A stretch of 64,000 nt of DNA, taken from contig NZ_NJGY01000001.1 in NCBI RefSeq assembly GCF_002250505.1, positions 1,805,968 to 1,869,967 on the forward strand. The letters are read 5' to 3'. The notes under the pieces were generated by a model that made no database searches, had not been told where the DNA came from, and saw only the letters and a list, made by a program, of their open reading frames with translations. Made by a program: the position numbers and the translations under genes. This document shows positions 9,143 to 18,461 of this stretch, piece by piece; positions within the stretch are counted from its first letter, which is position 1, and each line of letters begins with the position of its first letter. Source of the stretch: Janthinobacterium sp. PC23-8. GTDB taxonomy: Bacteria; Pseudomonadota; Gammaproteobacteria; Burkholderiales; Burkholderiaceae_D.

Positions 9143-10207
9143 TTACTTCACAATCTGGGCAAGCTCGCCGGCCTTGTAGCGCTCGGCCATTTTTTCCAGC
9201 GAAATCTGTTTGATTTTCGAGGCCTGGCCTTCGCAGCCGAATTGCTGGAAGCGCGCGCGCACGATCTGCTCGGCCGCCAGGCGGGCCGGTTTCAGGTAGT
9301 CGCGCGGATCGAATTTCGACGGGTTCTGGAACATGAACTGGCGAATCGCGGCCGTCATCGCCAGGCGGATATCGGTGTCGATATTGATCTTGCGCACGCC
9401 GTGACGGATGCCTTCCTGGATTTCTTCAACCGGCACGCCATAGGTTTCCTTCATGTCGCCGCCGAATTCACGGATGATGGCCAGCAATTCCTGCGGCACC
9501 GACGAGGAACCGTGCATCACCAGGTGGGTGTTCGGGATGCGCGCGTGGATTTCCTTGATGCGGTCGATCGCCAGGATTTCGCCGGTCGGCTTGCGGGTAA
9601 ACTTGTAGGCGCCGTGCGAGGTGCCAATCGCGATCGCCAGCGCGTCGCACTGGGTGCGCTGCACGAAGTCGGCCGCCTGCGCCACGTCCGTCAGCAACTG
9701 CTCGCGCGTCATCGTGCCTTCGGCGCCGTGGCCGTCTTCCTTGTCGCCCTTCATGGTTTCCAGCGAACCCAACACGCCCAGTTCTGCTTCCACCGTCACG
9801 CCGATGGCGTGCGAAAACTTCACCACTTCGCGCGACACGTCGACGTTGTATTCGTAGGAAGCGACCGACTTGCCGTCCGCTTCGAGCGAACCGTCCATCA
9901 TCACCGACGAAAAGCCGGAGCGGATGGCGGCCATGCAGATCGCCGGCGACTGGCCGTGATCCTGGTGCATGACGACCGGAATGTGCGGATAGGCTTCGAT
10001 GGCGGCATCGATCAGGTGGCGCAGGAACGCTTCGCCGGCATATTTACGGGCGCCAGCGGACGCCTGCATGATCACCGGCGCGTTCAGCGCGTCGGCGGCA
10101 GCCATGATGGCCTGCACTTGCTCGAGGTTGTTGACGTTGAAGGCAGGAATGCCATAACCGTTTTCGGCGGCATGGTCCAGCAATTGACGCATGGATACGA
10201 GAGACAT
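9143..10207 (-). CDS. fba: Class II fructose-bisphosphate aldolase
   Basis: A zinc-dependent aldolase that interconverts fructose 1,6-bisphosphate with glyceraldehyde 3-phosphate and dihydroxyacetone phosphate. At 354 residues it belongs to the CbbA/Fba class IIB group seen in proteobacteria. Seen: [22 protein letters not shown] with zinc/catalytic residues, [31 protein letters not shown] with a zinc-ligand His, and a late [14 protein letters not shown]. It lies between pyk and purC on the same strand. The 85-base gap to pyk shows no strong terminator, so pgk-pyk-fba may be read together. Confidence 0.95.
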   Translation of the reverse strand: MSLVSMRQLLDHAAENGYGIPAFNVNNLEQVQAIMAAADALNAPVIMQASAGARKYAGEAFLRHLIDAAIEAYPHIPVVMHQDHGQSPAICMAAIRSGFSSVMMDGSLEADGKSVASYEYNVDVSREVVKFSHAIGVTVEAELGVLGSLETMKGDKEDGHGAEGTMTREQLLTDVAQAADFVQRTQCDALAIAIGTSHGAYKFTRKPTGEILAIDRIKEIHARIPNTHLVMHGSSSVPQELLAIIREFGGDMKETYGVPVEEIQEGIRHGVRKINIDTDIRLAMTAAIRQFMFQNPSKFDPRDYLKPARLAAEQIVRARFQQFGCEGQASKIKQISLEKMAERYKAGELAQIVK

Positions 10208-10293
10208 GGTAATACTCCAGAGAACAATAGAAACTGTGGCGACGCTTCGCGGCAGGTGAACCGCGCCGGCATCTGGTTTACCTCACGCGTGGC

Positions 10294-11742
10294 TTAATCA
10301 TATTCACCCACGCGTACAATTTTTAATGCGTTGGTGCCGCCCGCCTGGCCCATCGGCGAGCCCCAGGTGACGACGATCATGTCGCCCTTCTTGACGATGC
10401 CATTGGCGACCAGCAAATCTTCGGCCTGTTTCAGCACTTGCGCGCTGCTGCCGTTTTGCAGCAGGTGGTAGGCGCGCACATTGCGGTACAGGGTGGCCTT
10501 GCGCTGCGTGGTCACGCTCGGCGTCAGGGCAAAAATCGGCGTGTCGATACTGTGGCGGCTCATCCACAGCGCGGTGGAACCCGATTCCGTCATCGCCACG
10601 ATGGCTTTCACGCGCAAATGGTGGGCCGTAAACAGCGCGCCGTAGGCGATCGACTGGTCGATGCGCGAGAACGTCACGTTCAAAAAGTCCGCGTCGAGCT
10701 TGTTGTATTCGGACTGTTCCGCTTCGACGCAGATGGCGGCCATCATTTCCACCGTCTCGATCGGATATTTGCCCGAGGCTGTCTCGGCCGAGGTCATCAC
10801 GGCGTCGGTGCCATCTAAAACGGCGTTCGCCACGTCCGACACCTCCGCGCGGGTCGGCACGGCATTGACGATCATCGATTCCATCATCTGGGTGGCGGTA
10901 ATGGCCAGTTTATTCGAGGCGCGCGCCATCTTGATCATGCGCTTTTGCAAGGCCGGCACGGCCGCATTACCCACTTCCACGGCCAGGTCGCCACGCGCCA
11001 CCATGATGCCGTCGGAGGCATCGAGAATTTCCTGCAGCACGGGAATCGCTTCGGCGCGCTCGATCTTGGCGATCATCATCGGCTTGTGGTGGTAAGGCTC
11101 GCCGGCGATATTGGCCAGGGTGCGCGCCATTTCCATGTCGGTCGCGCTTTTCGGGAAGGAAATGGCCAGGTAGTCGGCCTGGAAGCTCATCGCCGTCTTG
11201 ATGTCTTCCATGTCCTTGGCCGTCAGCGCCGGCGCTGTCAGGCCGCCGCCCTGGCGGTTGATGCCCTTGTTGTTCGACAACTCGCCACCGATCTTGACCA
11301 CCGTATGGATCTCGTTGGCGATAATGCGCTCGACGATCAGCACGATCAGGCCGTCGTTGAGCAGCAGCACGTCGTCCTTGTTCAGGTCGCGCGGCAGGGC
11401 CTTGTAGTCGAGGCCAACCCGTTCCTGGTTGCCCAGCTCGCCGTTTTCGCCCCACTTGGCGTCGAGGATGAACTTGTCGCCCGCTTCGAGCTGGATGCGG
11501 CTGTTTTCAAACTTGCCGACGCGAATCTTCGGGCCTTGCATGTCGGCCATGATGGCCACTTCGCGGCCGCATTCGGCCGCCGCCTGGCGCACCAGCGCCG
11601 CGCGGTCGATATGGTCTTGTGCCTTGCCGTGGGAAAAATTCAAACGCACCACGTCGACACCGGCCCGTATCATCTTGACCAGGATGGCGAGGTCAGTGGA
11701 GGCTGGGCCGATGGTTGCTACGATTTTTGTACCGCGTGGCAT
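10294..11742 (-). CDS. pyk: Pyruvate kinase
   Basis: Converts phosphoenolpyruvate and ADP to pyruvate and ATP. The 482 residues match the family. Seen: RGTKIVATIGPAS at the N-terminus, RLNFSHG (substrate site), MIAKIERAEA with the active-site Lys, GIMVARGDLAVEVG (metal and nucleotide binding), ATQMMESMI and the C-terminal allosteric domain. The SHG motif and domain order are complete, so the enzyme should be active. Placed between pgk and fba on the same strand, which groups three glycolytic steps. Confidence 0.95.
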   Translation of the reverse strand: MPRGTKIVATIGPASTDLAILVKMIRAGVDVVRLNFSHGKAQDHIDRAALVRQAAAECGREVAIMADMQGPKIRVGKFENSRIQLEAGDKFILDAKWGENGELGNQERVGLDYKALPRDLNKDDVLLLNDGLIVLIVERIIANEIHTVVKIGGELSNNKGINRQGGGLTAPALTAKDMEDIKTAMSFQADYLAISFPKSATDMEMARTLANIAGEPYHHKPMMIAKIERAEAIPVLQEILDASDGIMVARGDLAVEVGNAAVPALQKRMIKMARASNKLAITATQMMESMIVNAVPTRAEVSDVANAVLDGTDAVMTSAETASGKYPIETVEMMAAICVEAEQSEYNKLDADFLNVTFSRIDQSIAYGALFTAHHLRVKAIVAMTESGSTALWMSRHSIDTPIFALTPSVTTQRKATLYRNVRAYHLLQNGSSAQVLKQAEDLLVANGIVKKGDMIVVTWGSPMGQAGGTNALKIVRVGEYD

Positions 11743-11807
11743 AGGATTCCTTGTGCGAGAGCAAGAGGTTAGAGCATATCGACCGGGCGCCTGCGCGGCC
11801 CGGCAAG

Positions 11808-11835
11808 GTAAAAGCGCAGCGGTCAGGCTGCGCTT
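11808..11835 (-). terminator. Hairpin with T tract after pgk
   Basis: On the minus strand AAGCGCAGC-CTGACC-GCTGCGCTT continues into TTTTACC, 28 bases past the pgk stop. It is a plausible intrinsic terminator or attenuator between pgk and pyk. Confidence 0.65.
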
Positions 11836-11862
11836 GGTGCGTACATACTTTACAGCCAGCCC

Positions 11863-13077
11863 TTATTGGGCGGCGCGCTGCATCAGAATCTCTACTGCTG
11901 GCAAGGTTTTGCCTTCCAGGAATTCCAGGAAAGCGCCGCCGCCGGTGGAGATATAACTGATTTTATCGGTAATATCATATTTTGCAATCGCCGCCAGGGT
12001 GTCGCCACCGCCGGCGATCGAGAACGCTTTCGACTCGGCAATGGCCAGCGCCAGCGTTTTGGTGCCGTGACCGAACTGGTCGAATTCGAACACGCCAACC
12101 GGGCCGTTCCAGACGATGGTGCCGGCGGCAGCAATTTGCTGCGCCAGCAGGGCCGCCGTTTTCGGGCCGATATCGAGAATCATGTCGTCGTCCGCCACAT
12201 CGGCCACGTCCTTGACGGTGGCGGCGGCGGTGGGTGAAAACTCCTTGGCGCACACCACGTCGACGGGAATCGGCACTTGCGCGCCGCGCTTGGCCATGAT
12301 CTCGATAATGGCGCGGGCTTCCTCGACCAGTTCCGCTTCCACCAGCGACTTGCCAACATTCAAGCCAACCGCCTTCATGAAGGTGTTGGCGATGCCGCCG
12401 CCGACGATCAGGTTATCGACCTTGTCGGACAGGGCCTTGAGGATGGTCAGCTTGCTCGACACCTTGGAGCCGGCAACGATGGCCAGCAGCGGCCTGGCCG
12501 GCGCGTGCAGCGCCTTGCCCAGCGCATCGAGTTCGGCGGCCAATAGCGGGCCGGCGCAGGCGATGGGCGCGAACTTGGCGATGCCGTGGGTCGAGGCTTC
12601 GGCGCGGTGAGCGGTGCCGAACGCGTCGTTGACATAAATATCGCACAGCCTGGCCATTTTTTGCGCCAGTTCATCACTGTTTTTCTTTTCACCCTGGTTG
12701 ACGCGCACGTTTTCCAGCAGCACCACCTGGCCGGCGGTCAAGGACTCCAGGCCGGCGCCATCGATCCAGTCCTGTTTCAATGCCACTGGCTGACCCAGCA
12801 GCTCGGACAGGCGGGCCGCGACGGGCGCCAGGCTGTCGGCAGGCTTGAATTGGCCTTCGGTCGGTCGGCCCAGGTGCGAGGTCACCATGACGGCAGCGCC
12901 AGCGTCCAGCGCGGCGCGAATCGCCGGCACCGAGGCGCGGATGCGGGTGTCTTCGGTAATCTTGCCACTGTCATCCTGCGGCACGTTCAAGTCGGCGCGG
13001 ATGAATACGCGCTTGCCTTGCAGGGCGTGTTGGTCGATCAAATCTTGCAGACGGATGAAGTTGAGAACAGCTGACAT
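11863..13077 (-). CDS. pgk: Phosphoglycerate kinase
   Basis: Transfers phosphate from 1,3-bisphosphoglycerate to ADP in glycolysis. The 404 residues carry [14 protein letters not shown] (substrate arginine region), [51 protein letters not shown], and the nucleotide loop [14 protein letters not shown] with the closing [12 protein letters not shown] and [14 protein letters not shown]. The order of N- and C-lobes is complete. It is the first glycolytic gene of the pgk-pyk-fba set; a TAAAAT box at 13112-13117 on the minus strand could be its -10. Confidence 0.96.
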   Translation of the reverse strand: MSAVLNFIRLQDLIDQHALQGKRVFIRADLNVPQDDSGKITEDTRIRASVPAIRAALDAGAAVMVTSHLGRPTEGQFKPADSLAPVAARLSELLGQPVALKQDWIDGAGLESLTAGQVVLLENVRVNQGEKKNSDELAQKMARLCDIYVNDAFGTAHRAEASTHGIAKFAPIACAGPLLAAELDALGKALHAPARPLLAIVAGSKVSSKLTILKALSDKVDNLIVGGGIANTFMKAVGLNVGKSLVEAELVEEARAIIEIMAKRGAQVPIPVDVVCAKEFSPTAAATVKDVADVADDDMILDIGPKTAALLAQQIAAAGTIVWNGPVGVFEFDQFGHGTKTLALAIAESKAFSIAGGGDTLAAIAKYDITDKISYISTGGGAFLEFLEGKTLPAVEILMQRAAQ

Positions 13078-13154
13078 GGCGATCCAGATGACGAGTGGAA
13101 GGAAGTGCGCTATTTTACCGCAAGCACCAGCGCAAATACCCGATTTGTCCCGCT

Positions 13155-13505
13155 TTACTGAAAAACATGCAACAAACGCAATCCGGTGAAAACCAGCATG
13201 CCAAACACGATGGTGTGCAGCATATTGCGGCGGATCAAGTAAAAAATCGTCGCGGCAATGCCGGACAGCAGTTTCGGGTTGAGCAAGTCCAGCTGCATCT
13301 GGGTGCTGTCCATCAACAGGTCGGGCGCGATAATGGCCGCCAGCGCGCAGGCCGGCGCAAAGCGCAGCATCTCGTTCACGCGCTTCGGGATGGTGATATG
13401 GTGGCCCACCAGCCAGAAGGTGCTGCGGGTGGCGGCGGTGGCCAGCGCCAGCACCACGATGACGGCCCAGACATCGATATTGCCCAGTTCTATTGCCTCA
13501 AACAT
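13155..13505 (-). CDS. azlD: AzlD-type branched-chain amino acid exporter, small subunit
   Basis: A 116-residue membrane protein with about four hydrophobic segments and the AzlD signature stretch [21 protein letters not shown]. Together with AzlC it forms a two-part exporter (BrnFE/YgaZH type) for branched-chain amino acids or methionine. Its start overlaps the end of azlC by eight bases, which indicates coupled translation. Confidence 0.88.
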   Translation of the reverse strand: MFEAIELGNIDVWAVIVVLALATAATRSTFWLVGHHITIPKRVNEMLRFAPACALAAIIAPDLLMDSTQMQLDLLNPKLLSGIAATIFYLIRRNMLHTIVFGMLVFTGLRLLHVFQ

Positions 13506-14211
13506 GCTTGCTCTTCCATTTGTCCGTCAGTTCTTCCACCGCCATGGCGCTCAGCATGCCGGCCAGCACCGCCACCAGCAAGCCCAGTTTATACGGCAGG
13601 CGAAAGGCCGCCACCGCCACCGCGCCCGACACCAGCACGCCGCACAGGGCCGCGCGGCCCAGCACCAGCGGCACCGTCACGCAGATGATGGCCAGGGTGC
13701 CCGCAAAGCCCAGGCCCCATTCGGCCGGAACAAACGTGCCGAGGAAGATGCCGGCCAGCGAGCCGACTTGCCATGCAGCCCAGTTCGGATAGATCAGCCC
13801 TTTCAAAAAGGGCACCTTGCCCGGGTCGGGCGTTTCCAGAGGATAACGCTGCAGAAACAGGCCGACGGCGATATCGCCGGAAATATAGCCGAGCGCAAAG
13901 CGCTGGCGCCACGGCAGATGGGCGAAATGGGGTGCCAGCAAGGCCGAAAAGATCACGAAGCGCAAGTTGACCACCAGCGCGGTGGCAAAAATCACCCAGA
14001 TCGGCGCCTGCGCGGCCAGCAGCGGCAGGGAAGCGAGCTGGGCCGAACCGGCAAACACCAGCAAGGTCATCAGGCTGGACTCGGTCACGCTCAGACCGCT
14101 TTTCACCATGGCGATGCCGACCACCATGCCCCAGGCGGCGATACCGACCAGGGTCGGTGCGCCCAGCAGCAGGCCTTCGCGAAACGACTGGCGTTGGAGG
14201 GTGGTGCTCAA
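13498..14211 (-). CDS. azlC: AzlC-type branched-chain amino acid exporter, large subunit
   Basis: A 237-residue inner membrane protein with several transmembrane helices. Near the N-terminus it has FREGLLLGAPTLVGIAAWGMVVG and then SLMTLLVFAGSAQLASLPLL, the AzlC family block, and further on NLRFVIFSALLAPHF. It probably exports branched-chain amino acids with AzlD. The Shine-Dalgarno is not obvious. The 14212-14502 gap upstream holds a promoter-like element and a 13-base triplicated repeat but no other gene. Confidence 0.88.
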   Translation of the reverse strand: MSTTLQRQSFREGLLLGAPTLVGIAAWGMVVGIAMVKSGLSVTESSLMTLLVFAGSAQLASLPLLAAQAPIWVIFATALVVNLRFVIFSALLAPHFAHLPWRQRFALGYISGDIAVGLFLQRYPLETPDPGKVPFLKGLIYPNWAAWQVGSLAGIFLGTFVPAEWGLGFAGTLAIICVTVPLVLGRAALCGVLVSGAVAVAAFRLPYKLGLLVAVLAGMLSAMAVEELTDKWKSKHV

Positions 14212-14384
14212 ACGGCACCTCTGGCGGCAAAGTGTATGATTGGCACAACGACGGCGCAGGCCAAGGAGATCGCGCGCGGCGATAAAAAGACGGTATCTGG
14301 GTTCATGGTGACGGCGTGCGCGCGCTTTTGGTGTGAAAACGGCGGCCTGCCCTAACGGATCAAGCCGCCATTCTACGGATGAAT

Positions 14385-14412
14385 TTTACTGCCTGCGCGA
14401 ATCCGTTAAAAT
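14385..14412 (+). promoter_or_regulatory. Sigma-70-like promoter ahead of the small zinc-finger gene
   Basis: TTTACT (-35) and TAAAAT (-10) are separated by 16 bases and lie about 90 bases upstream of the ATG at 14503. This is a visual match only. Confidence 0.4.
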
Positions 14413-14430
14413 CGTGCTTTTCGCACGCTG

Positions 14431-14469
14431 TATTTTCACCCGGTATTTTCACCCTGTATTTTCACCATA
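14431..14469 (+). repeat. Three tandem 13-base repeats in a 5' leader
   Basis: TATTTTCACCCGG, TATTTTCACCCTG and TATTTTCACCATA follow one another without gaps; the first ten bases are identical in all three. They lie between the probable promoter and the zinc-finger gene. Confidence 0.9.
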
Positions 14470-14502
14470 ACTGATTACTTTAGCCTCACGGAGCATGACA
14501 AG

Positions 14503-14697
14503 ATGACAAACACCACCCAGCCAGCGGTCGAACTCGACGGTAAAGACCTGCCAGCCCACTGCCCTAACCCGGCCATGCCGCTGTGGTCGTCGCATCCGCG
14601 GGTGTTCCTGGAATTTGACAACCATGGCGTGGCCAAGTGTCCATACTGCGGCACCGCCTACAAACTGAAACCAGGCGCCAGCGCCGGCCACCATTGA
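14503..14697 (+). CDS. Small zf-CHCC type zinc-finger protein
   Basis: A 64-residue protein with HCPNP near residue 19, then SHPRVFLEF and KCPYCGTAY near residue 48. This is the Cys-His-Cys-Cys pattern of the zf-CHCC family (related to mitochondrial NDUFS6) that is common next to amino-acid or LPS genes in betaproteobacteria. The four ligands Cys, His, Cys, Cys could bind one zinc ion. The molecular role is not established. A CGGAG precedes the ATG. The gene starts a short plus-strand run of four genes ending at 16742. Confidence 0.85.
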   Translation: MTNTTQPAVELDGKDLPAHCPNPAMPLWSSHPRVFLEFDNHGVAKCPYCGTAYKLKPGASAGHH

Positions 14698-14725
14698 TCC
14701 CAACGCCGCCCAGACCGGAGTCATC

Positions 14726-15151
14726 ATGAAAAGTGTGAAGGAATTGAATGGCAGCGCCGCCGAAGTCGAGGTGGCTTTCTACGATGCCTTGAACCGCGCC
14801 GATCTCGATGCGCTGATGGCGCTGTGGGCCGACGATGAAGAAATCGTCTGCATCCACCCGGGCGGGGCGCGCCTGATCGGCCATGCCGCCATCCGCGCCT
14901 CGTGGGAAGTCGTGCTGGCCGGCGGCGGCCTGCATATCCTGCCGACCCAGTTGCATGAAACGCACAATCTGATGAGTTCAGTTCATACGGTGGTCGAAGG
15001 CAGCACCGCCAGCGAAGGCGCGGCCGCGCACTTGCTGGCCACCAATGTCTACGTGAAAACCCCGCGTGGCTGGCGCATCGTGCTGCACCATGTCTCGATC
15101 GCCCCCGGCGCCGCACAGTCGGACGCGGCCGGAGCGCAGATCCTGCATTAA
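14726..15151 (+). CDS. SnoaL/NTF2-like protein
   Basis: A 141-residue cone-shaped NTF2-fold protein. Near the N-terminus it has VEVAFYDALNRADLDALMALWADD and then CIHPGGARLIGHAAIRASW, the pattern of stand-alone SnoaL-like proteins, and it ends with a GWRIVLHHVS strand. Such proteins can be small hydrolases, isomerases or binding proteins. Nothing here fixes the substrate. It starts 28 bases after the zinc-finger gene with GGAG shortly before the ATG, and the hydrolase gene starts six bases after its stop, so the genes are probably cotranscribed. Confidence 0.8.
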   Translation: MKSVKELNGSAAEVEVAFYDALNRADLDALMALWADDEEIVCIHPGGARLIGHAAIRASWEVVLAGGGLHILPTQLHETHNLMSSVHTVVEGSTASEGAAAHLLATNVYVKTPRGWRIVLHHVSIAPGAAQSDAAGAQILH

Positions 15152-15157
15152 GGCCTC

Positions 15158-16159
15158 ATGAACTACAGCGCGCCATTCTGGTTGCCGGGCGGCCATCTGC
15201 AAACCATCGCGCCGGCCGTCTGGTTCCGCAAGCCGCCCGTGGCCTTCCGGCGCGAGCGCTGGCAGGCGCCCGATGGCGACTTCGTCGATGTCGACCTGGT
15301 CGACGGCCAGCCCGGGCAACCGCTGGTGGTGCTGTTGCACGGCCTGGAAGGCTCCTCGAACAGCCATTACGCACGCGCCCTGATGGCGCAGGTGGCGGCG
15401 CGCGGCTGGTCGGGCGCGGTACCGCATTTTCGCGGCTGCTCGGGCGAGGCCAACCTGGCGCCGCGCTTTTATCATTCCGGCGACGCCGAGGAAGTGGACT
15501 GGCTGCTGCGGCGTTTGCGCCCGCGCGCCAGCGGCAAGTTCTATGCGGCCGGCGTCTCGCTGGGCGGCAACGCCCTGCTGTGCTGGCTGGGGCAGGCGCA
15601 GCATGGTGCCGATTTCGTCGATGCGGCAGCGGCCGTGTCGGCCCCGCTGGACCTGGCGCAAGGCGGCAAGGCGCTCTCGTCCGGTGCAAACCGCCTGTAC
15701 ACGCGCATGTTTTTACAGACCCTGAAACCGAAATGCCTGGCCAAGCTGGAACAGTTTCCCGGCCTGTTCGAGCGCGCGGCCATGCTGGCCGCGCGCGACC
15801 TGCACGCGTTCGACAATGTGGTGACGGCGCCGCTGCACGGCTACCGCGATGCCGACGACTACTGGCACCGCGCCAGCGCCAAACATGTGTTGCACGACAT
15901 TACCGTGCCGACCCTGGTGCTCAACGCGCTGAACGATCCGTTTTTGCCCGGTCAGTACTTGCCGCGCAGCGCCTCGCCGCAGGTCACGCTGGACTATCCG
16001 CGCCAGGGCGGCCATGTGGGCTTCAGCAATGGCAGCCTGGAATGGCTGCCGCGGCGCCTGCTGCATTTTTTCGAACAGGGCAGCGCGGCGCCACACCAGG
16101 CACAAAGCTGTCAGGCTGAGGCCATCGCCCCCATCACGGAGACCGCCTCACATGGATGA
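15158..16159 (+). CDS. YheT-type alpha/beta hydrolase
   Basis: A 333-residue alpha/beta-hydrolase of the YheT group. Seen: the group's opening PFWLPGGHLQTI, the oxyanion region VVLLHGLEGSS, the nucleophile elbow GVSLGGN, a late NALNDPFLP that holds the acid residue, and GGHVGF with the catalytic His. Family members are thought to be esterases; natural substrates are unknown. Its stop overlaps the start of the next gene by eight bases (ATGGATGA). Confidence 0.87.
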   Translation: MNYSAPFWLPGGHLQTIAPAVWFRKPPVAFRRERWQAPDGDFVDVDLVDGQPGQPLVVLLHGLEGSSNSHYARALMAQVAARGWSGAVPHFRGCSGEANLAPRFYHSGDAEEVDWLLRRLRPRASGKFYAAGVSLGGNALLCWLGQAQHGADFVDAAAAVSAPLDLAQGGKALSSGANRLYTRMFLQTLKPKCLAKLEQFPGLFERAAMLAARDLHAFDNVVTAPLHGYRDADDYWHRASAKHVLHDITVPTLVLNALNDPFLPGQYLPRSASPQVTLDYPRQGGHVGFSNGSLEWLPRRLLHFFEQGSAAPHQAQSCQAEAIAPITETASHG

Positions 16160-16742
16160 ACTCGTCAAGAAAGCGCTGGCCAAATGGCCGAACGTGCCCC
16201 ATTGCTATGGCTGGCTGGGCCTGGACGCGCGCGGCGGCTGGCGCATGCGCGACGCGCACGCCCAGCAATTGCAACTGCCTGGCGACAAGATCGCCCACGC
16301 CGCCCTGCTCGGCTTTATCAATCGCAACTATGACCATGACGAGCAGGGCTGCTGGTTCTTCCAGAACGGCCCGCAACGCGTCTACCTGAACCTGGAAGCG
16401 ACGCCTTTTATTGCCCGCAGCGACCCGCAGCATGGCTTTGTGCTGCACACCGGCGCACCGCTCGAAGCCGTCGATGCCGCATTTCTATGCGATAACGGCG
16501 CGCTGATCCTGCAACATGGCGGCCTTGTCGCCCAGGTCGATGACCGCGATATGGCGCAAGTGATGGGCTTGCTGCGACTCGACGACCAGCCAGTTGGCGA
16601 CGAAGCCTTGCTGGCCTGGCTGGAACTCCCGGGCGGCGTGCTGACCCTGCAGCACGGCGGCCAGACAATCGCGGTGCAGCCCCTGGCCCAGAGCCAGGTG
16701 CCGCAGCACTTTGGCTTCCAGCGCAGGCCGCAGCCGGTATAA
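16152..16742 (+). CDS. Conserved protein of unknown function (DUF2946-like style, family name not certain)
   Basis: A 196-residue soluble protein with no signal peptide or membrane segment. It opens with KKALAKWPNVPHCYGWLGLD and GGWRMRD and carries DEQGCWFFQNGPQRVYLNLE in the middle. This pattern is familiar from uncharacterised Burkholderiales proteins, but I cannot give a function and do not put a firm domain name on it. Its start overlaps the YheT-type hydrolase stop by eight bases, which points to coupled translation. Its stop abuts the stop of the convergent BepA-like gene. Confidence 0.75.
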   Translation: MDELVKKALAKWPNVPHCYGWLGLDARGGWRMRDAHAQQLQLPGDKIAHAALLGFINRNYDHDEQGCWFFQNGPQRVYLNLEATPFIARSDPQHGFVLHTGAPLEAVDAAFLCDNGALILQHGGLVAQVDDRDMAQVMGLLRLDDQPVGDEALLAWLELPGGVLTLQHGGQTIAVQPLAQSQVPQHFGFQRRPQPV

Positions 16743-18377
16743 CTACGACTTTTGATCCTTGAGCTGTTCGCGGCGTTTTTCCTGCAATTCGCGTTCGCGC
16801 GCGTCGATCATGGCCTGGTCATAAAAAGTGGCGTCGGTGGACTTGCGCGCGATCGTCAGCTGGTCCAGCGCGGCCATGGTAGCGCCCTGCAGCACATACG
16901 ATTCGGCCAGCGCGATATGCTGCAAGGTCCGCTTGCCCTGGGTCGAATAGGCCTTGGCCAGCAAGTCATACAGCTCCGGCTCTTCCTTGTACAGCTGCAC
17001 CTGCTCGCGCAGGTAGAGCGTGGCCTTGTCGAGCTGCTGGTCGGCGATCAGCGCTTCCGCATACTGATGGGCGATGCCGCGCGACAGCGGAAACTGGTGG
17101 CGCGCCGCCTCTGCCGCTTTCACCGCCTGCGGCGCGACTTCCGGCTTTTGCTCCGGCATCAACAGCACTTCCAGCGCCATCGCCGCCAGCAGCGAATTGG
17201 GCCCTTGCGTGCCGCCCGAGGTCAGCACATTCGCCGCGGCCGGCTTGTGCAGGGCCGCGTTGGCAGCATTGAGCTCGGCCTGCGCTTCCCTGGTTTTTCC
17301 CTGCTTGATGGCGATAAACGCCAGCCCATAGTGGGCGGCCGTCACCTGGAAGCGGCTTTGCTGTTCCAGCTGGGTCTTGAACGTCGCTTTCGCGTTGATC
17401 AAGCCCTGCATGCTGTCATCCTGCAGCACACGGGCGCGCGCCCGCGCCAGATGAAAGTTCAGGCTGTCGGGCCGCTGCTTGTAAGGCTGCTCGCGGATGC
17501 GCGCCTGGATATCGGCGATGCGCTCGGTGGTCAAGGGGTGGGTCTGCAAATAGGCCGGCATCAGGTCGCTGTAGGAGCGGCTGGCCGCCTGCATGCGGCC
17601 AAAAAAGGCCACCATGCCGGTGGTGTCGAAACCGGCTTCCCCCATGATCTGGAAACCGATGCGGTCGGCTTCGCGCTCGGCGTCGCGGCCAAAATTGAGC
17701 TGGCGCTGGATCGCCAGGCCCTGGCCGGCGGCAAACACGCCCATGGCCACATCGCCGCCCGCGCGCGAGGCCAGCGCCGCCAGCACAATGGCCGCCAGCG
17801 GCATCAACGCATCCTGGCGCTGCTGGCCCAGCATGCGCGCAATATGGCGCTGCGCCACATGGCCGATCTCGTGCGACAGCACGGACGCCAGTTCGGCCTC
17901 GGTCTGCGCCGCCAGCAGCAGCGCCGAATGCACGCCGATAAAGCCACCCGGCAAGGCAAACGCGTTCAGTTGCGGATCGCGCACGACAAAAAAGAAATAG
18001 TCGTAGCTGGTTTCGCCACGCACGCTGGGGCGCGCCGCCACCAGCGCATTGCCGAAGTTATTCATGTATTCGAGCAAGGGCGCATCATCGAGATAGTCGC
18101 GGTCGCCGCGGATGCTGCGGATAATCTCTTCGCCGATCTTGCGCTCCATCGCCGGCGACAGGTCTTCGCGCGAGGTGTCGCCCAGGGTCGGCAGATTGGG
18201 CGTGGGCGCCAGCGGCAACGGGGTCCACTTGCCATCAACCTTGGCGGGCTTTGCCGGCGCGGGAGTGGCAACCGTTTGCGCCAGCACCAGGGGGGCGGCC
18301 AGCAAGCAGGCCGCCAGCGCGACGGCTTTTAAAGAAGCGATCGGATAAAAAGGGAGGGATTTCACGGCTGCTATCAT
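16743..18377 (-). CDS. bepA: BepA-like periplasmic M48 metalloprotease with TPR domain
   Basis: A periplasmic quality-control protease and chaperone for outer-membrane proteins (BepA/YfgC type), which cooperates with the BAM and LptD machinery. A signal peptide covers about residues 1-34 (ending VLAQT). The M48 zinc site HEIGHVAQRH is at residues 169-178 (His169, Glu170, His173) with the third ligand in EREADRIG near residue 236. After about residue 290 the C-terminal half is helical and reads as TPR repeats. The 544 residues are a little longer than E. coli BepA (487). It is divergent from moaC and probably has its own promoter. Confidence 0.9.
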   Translation of the reverse strand: MIAAVKSLPFYPIASLKAVALAACLLAAPLVLAQTVATPAPAKPAKVDGKWTPLPLAPTPNLPTLGDTSREDLSPAMERKIGEEIIRSIRGDRDYLDDAPLLEYMNNFGNALVAARPSVRGETSYDYFFFVVRDPQLNAFALPGGFIGVHSALLLAAQTEAELASVLSHEIGHVAQRHIARMLGQQRQDALMPLAAIVLAALASRAGGDVAMGVFAAGQGLAIQRQLNFGRDAEREADRIGFQIMGEAGFDTTGMVAFFGRMQAASRSYSDLMPAYLQTHPLTTERIADIQARIREQPYKQRPDSLNFHLARARARVLQDDSMQGLINAKATFKTQLEQQSRFQVTAAHYGLAFIAIKQGKTREAQAELNAANAALHKPAAANVLTSGGTQGPNSLLAAMALEVLLMPEQKPEVAPQAVKAAEAARHQFPLSRGIAHQYAEALIADQQLDKATLYLREQVQLYKEEPELYDLLAKAYSTQGKRTLQHIALAESYVLQGATMAALDQLTIARKSTDATFYDQAMIDARERELQEKRREQLKDQKS

Positions 18378-18418
18378 ACCCCGTAAGCGCGATCATTTTC
18401 CACGCGCTTGGCGCGCCC

Positions 18419-18424
18419 TATAAT
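18419..18424 (+). promoter_or_regulatory. Perfect TATAAT -10 box before moaC
   Basis: TATAAT lies 38 bases before the preferred moaC ATG at 18462. No good -35 is visible at 16-18 bases. The box sits inside the open frame that extends up to 18408, so it argues for the later start codon. Confidence 0.5.
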
Positions 18425-18461
18425 GACGGCAAGAATAACCGCAGAAAATCGAGCCGACACC

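Noticed and set aside
18408-18461. Earlier start for moaC
   Set aside because: A TATAAT box lies within this stretch, so the transcript most likely starts after it.
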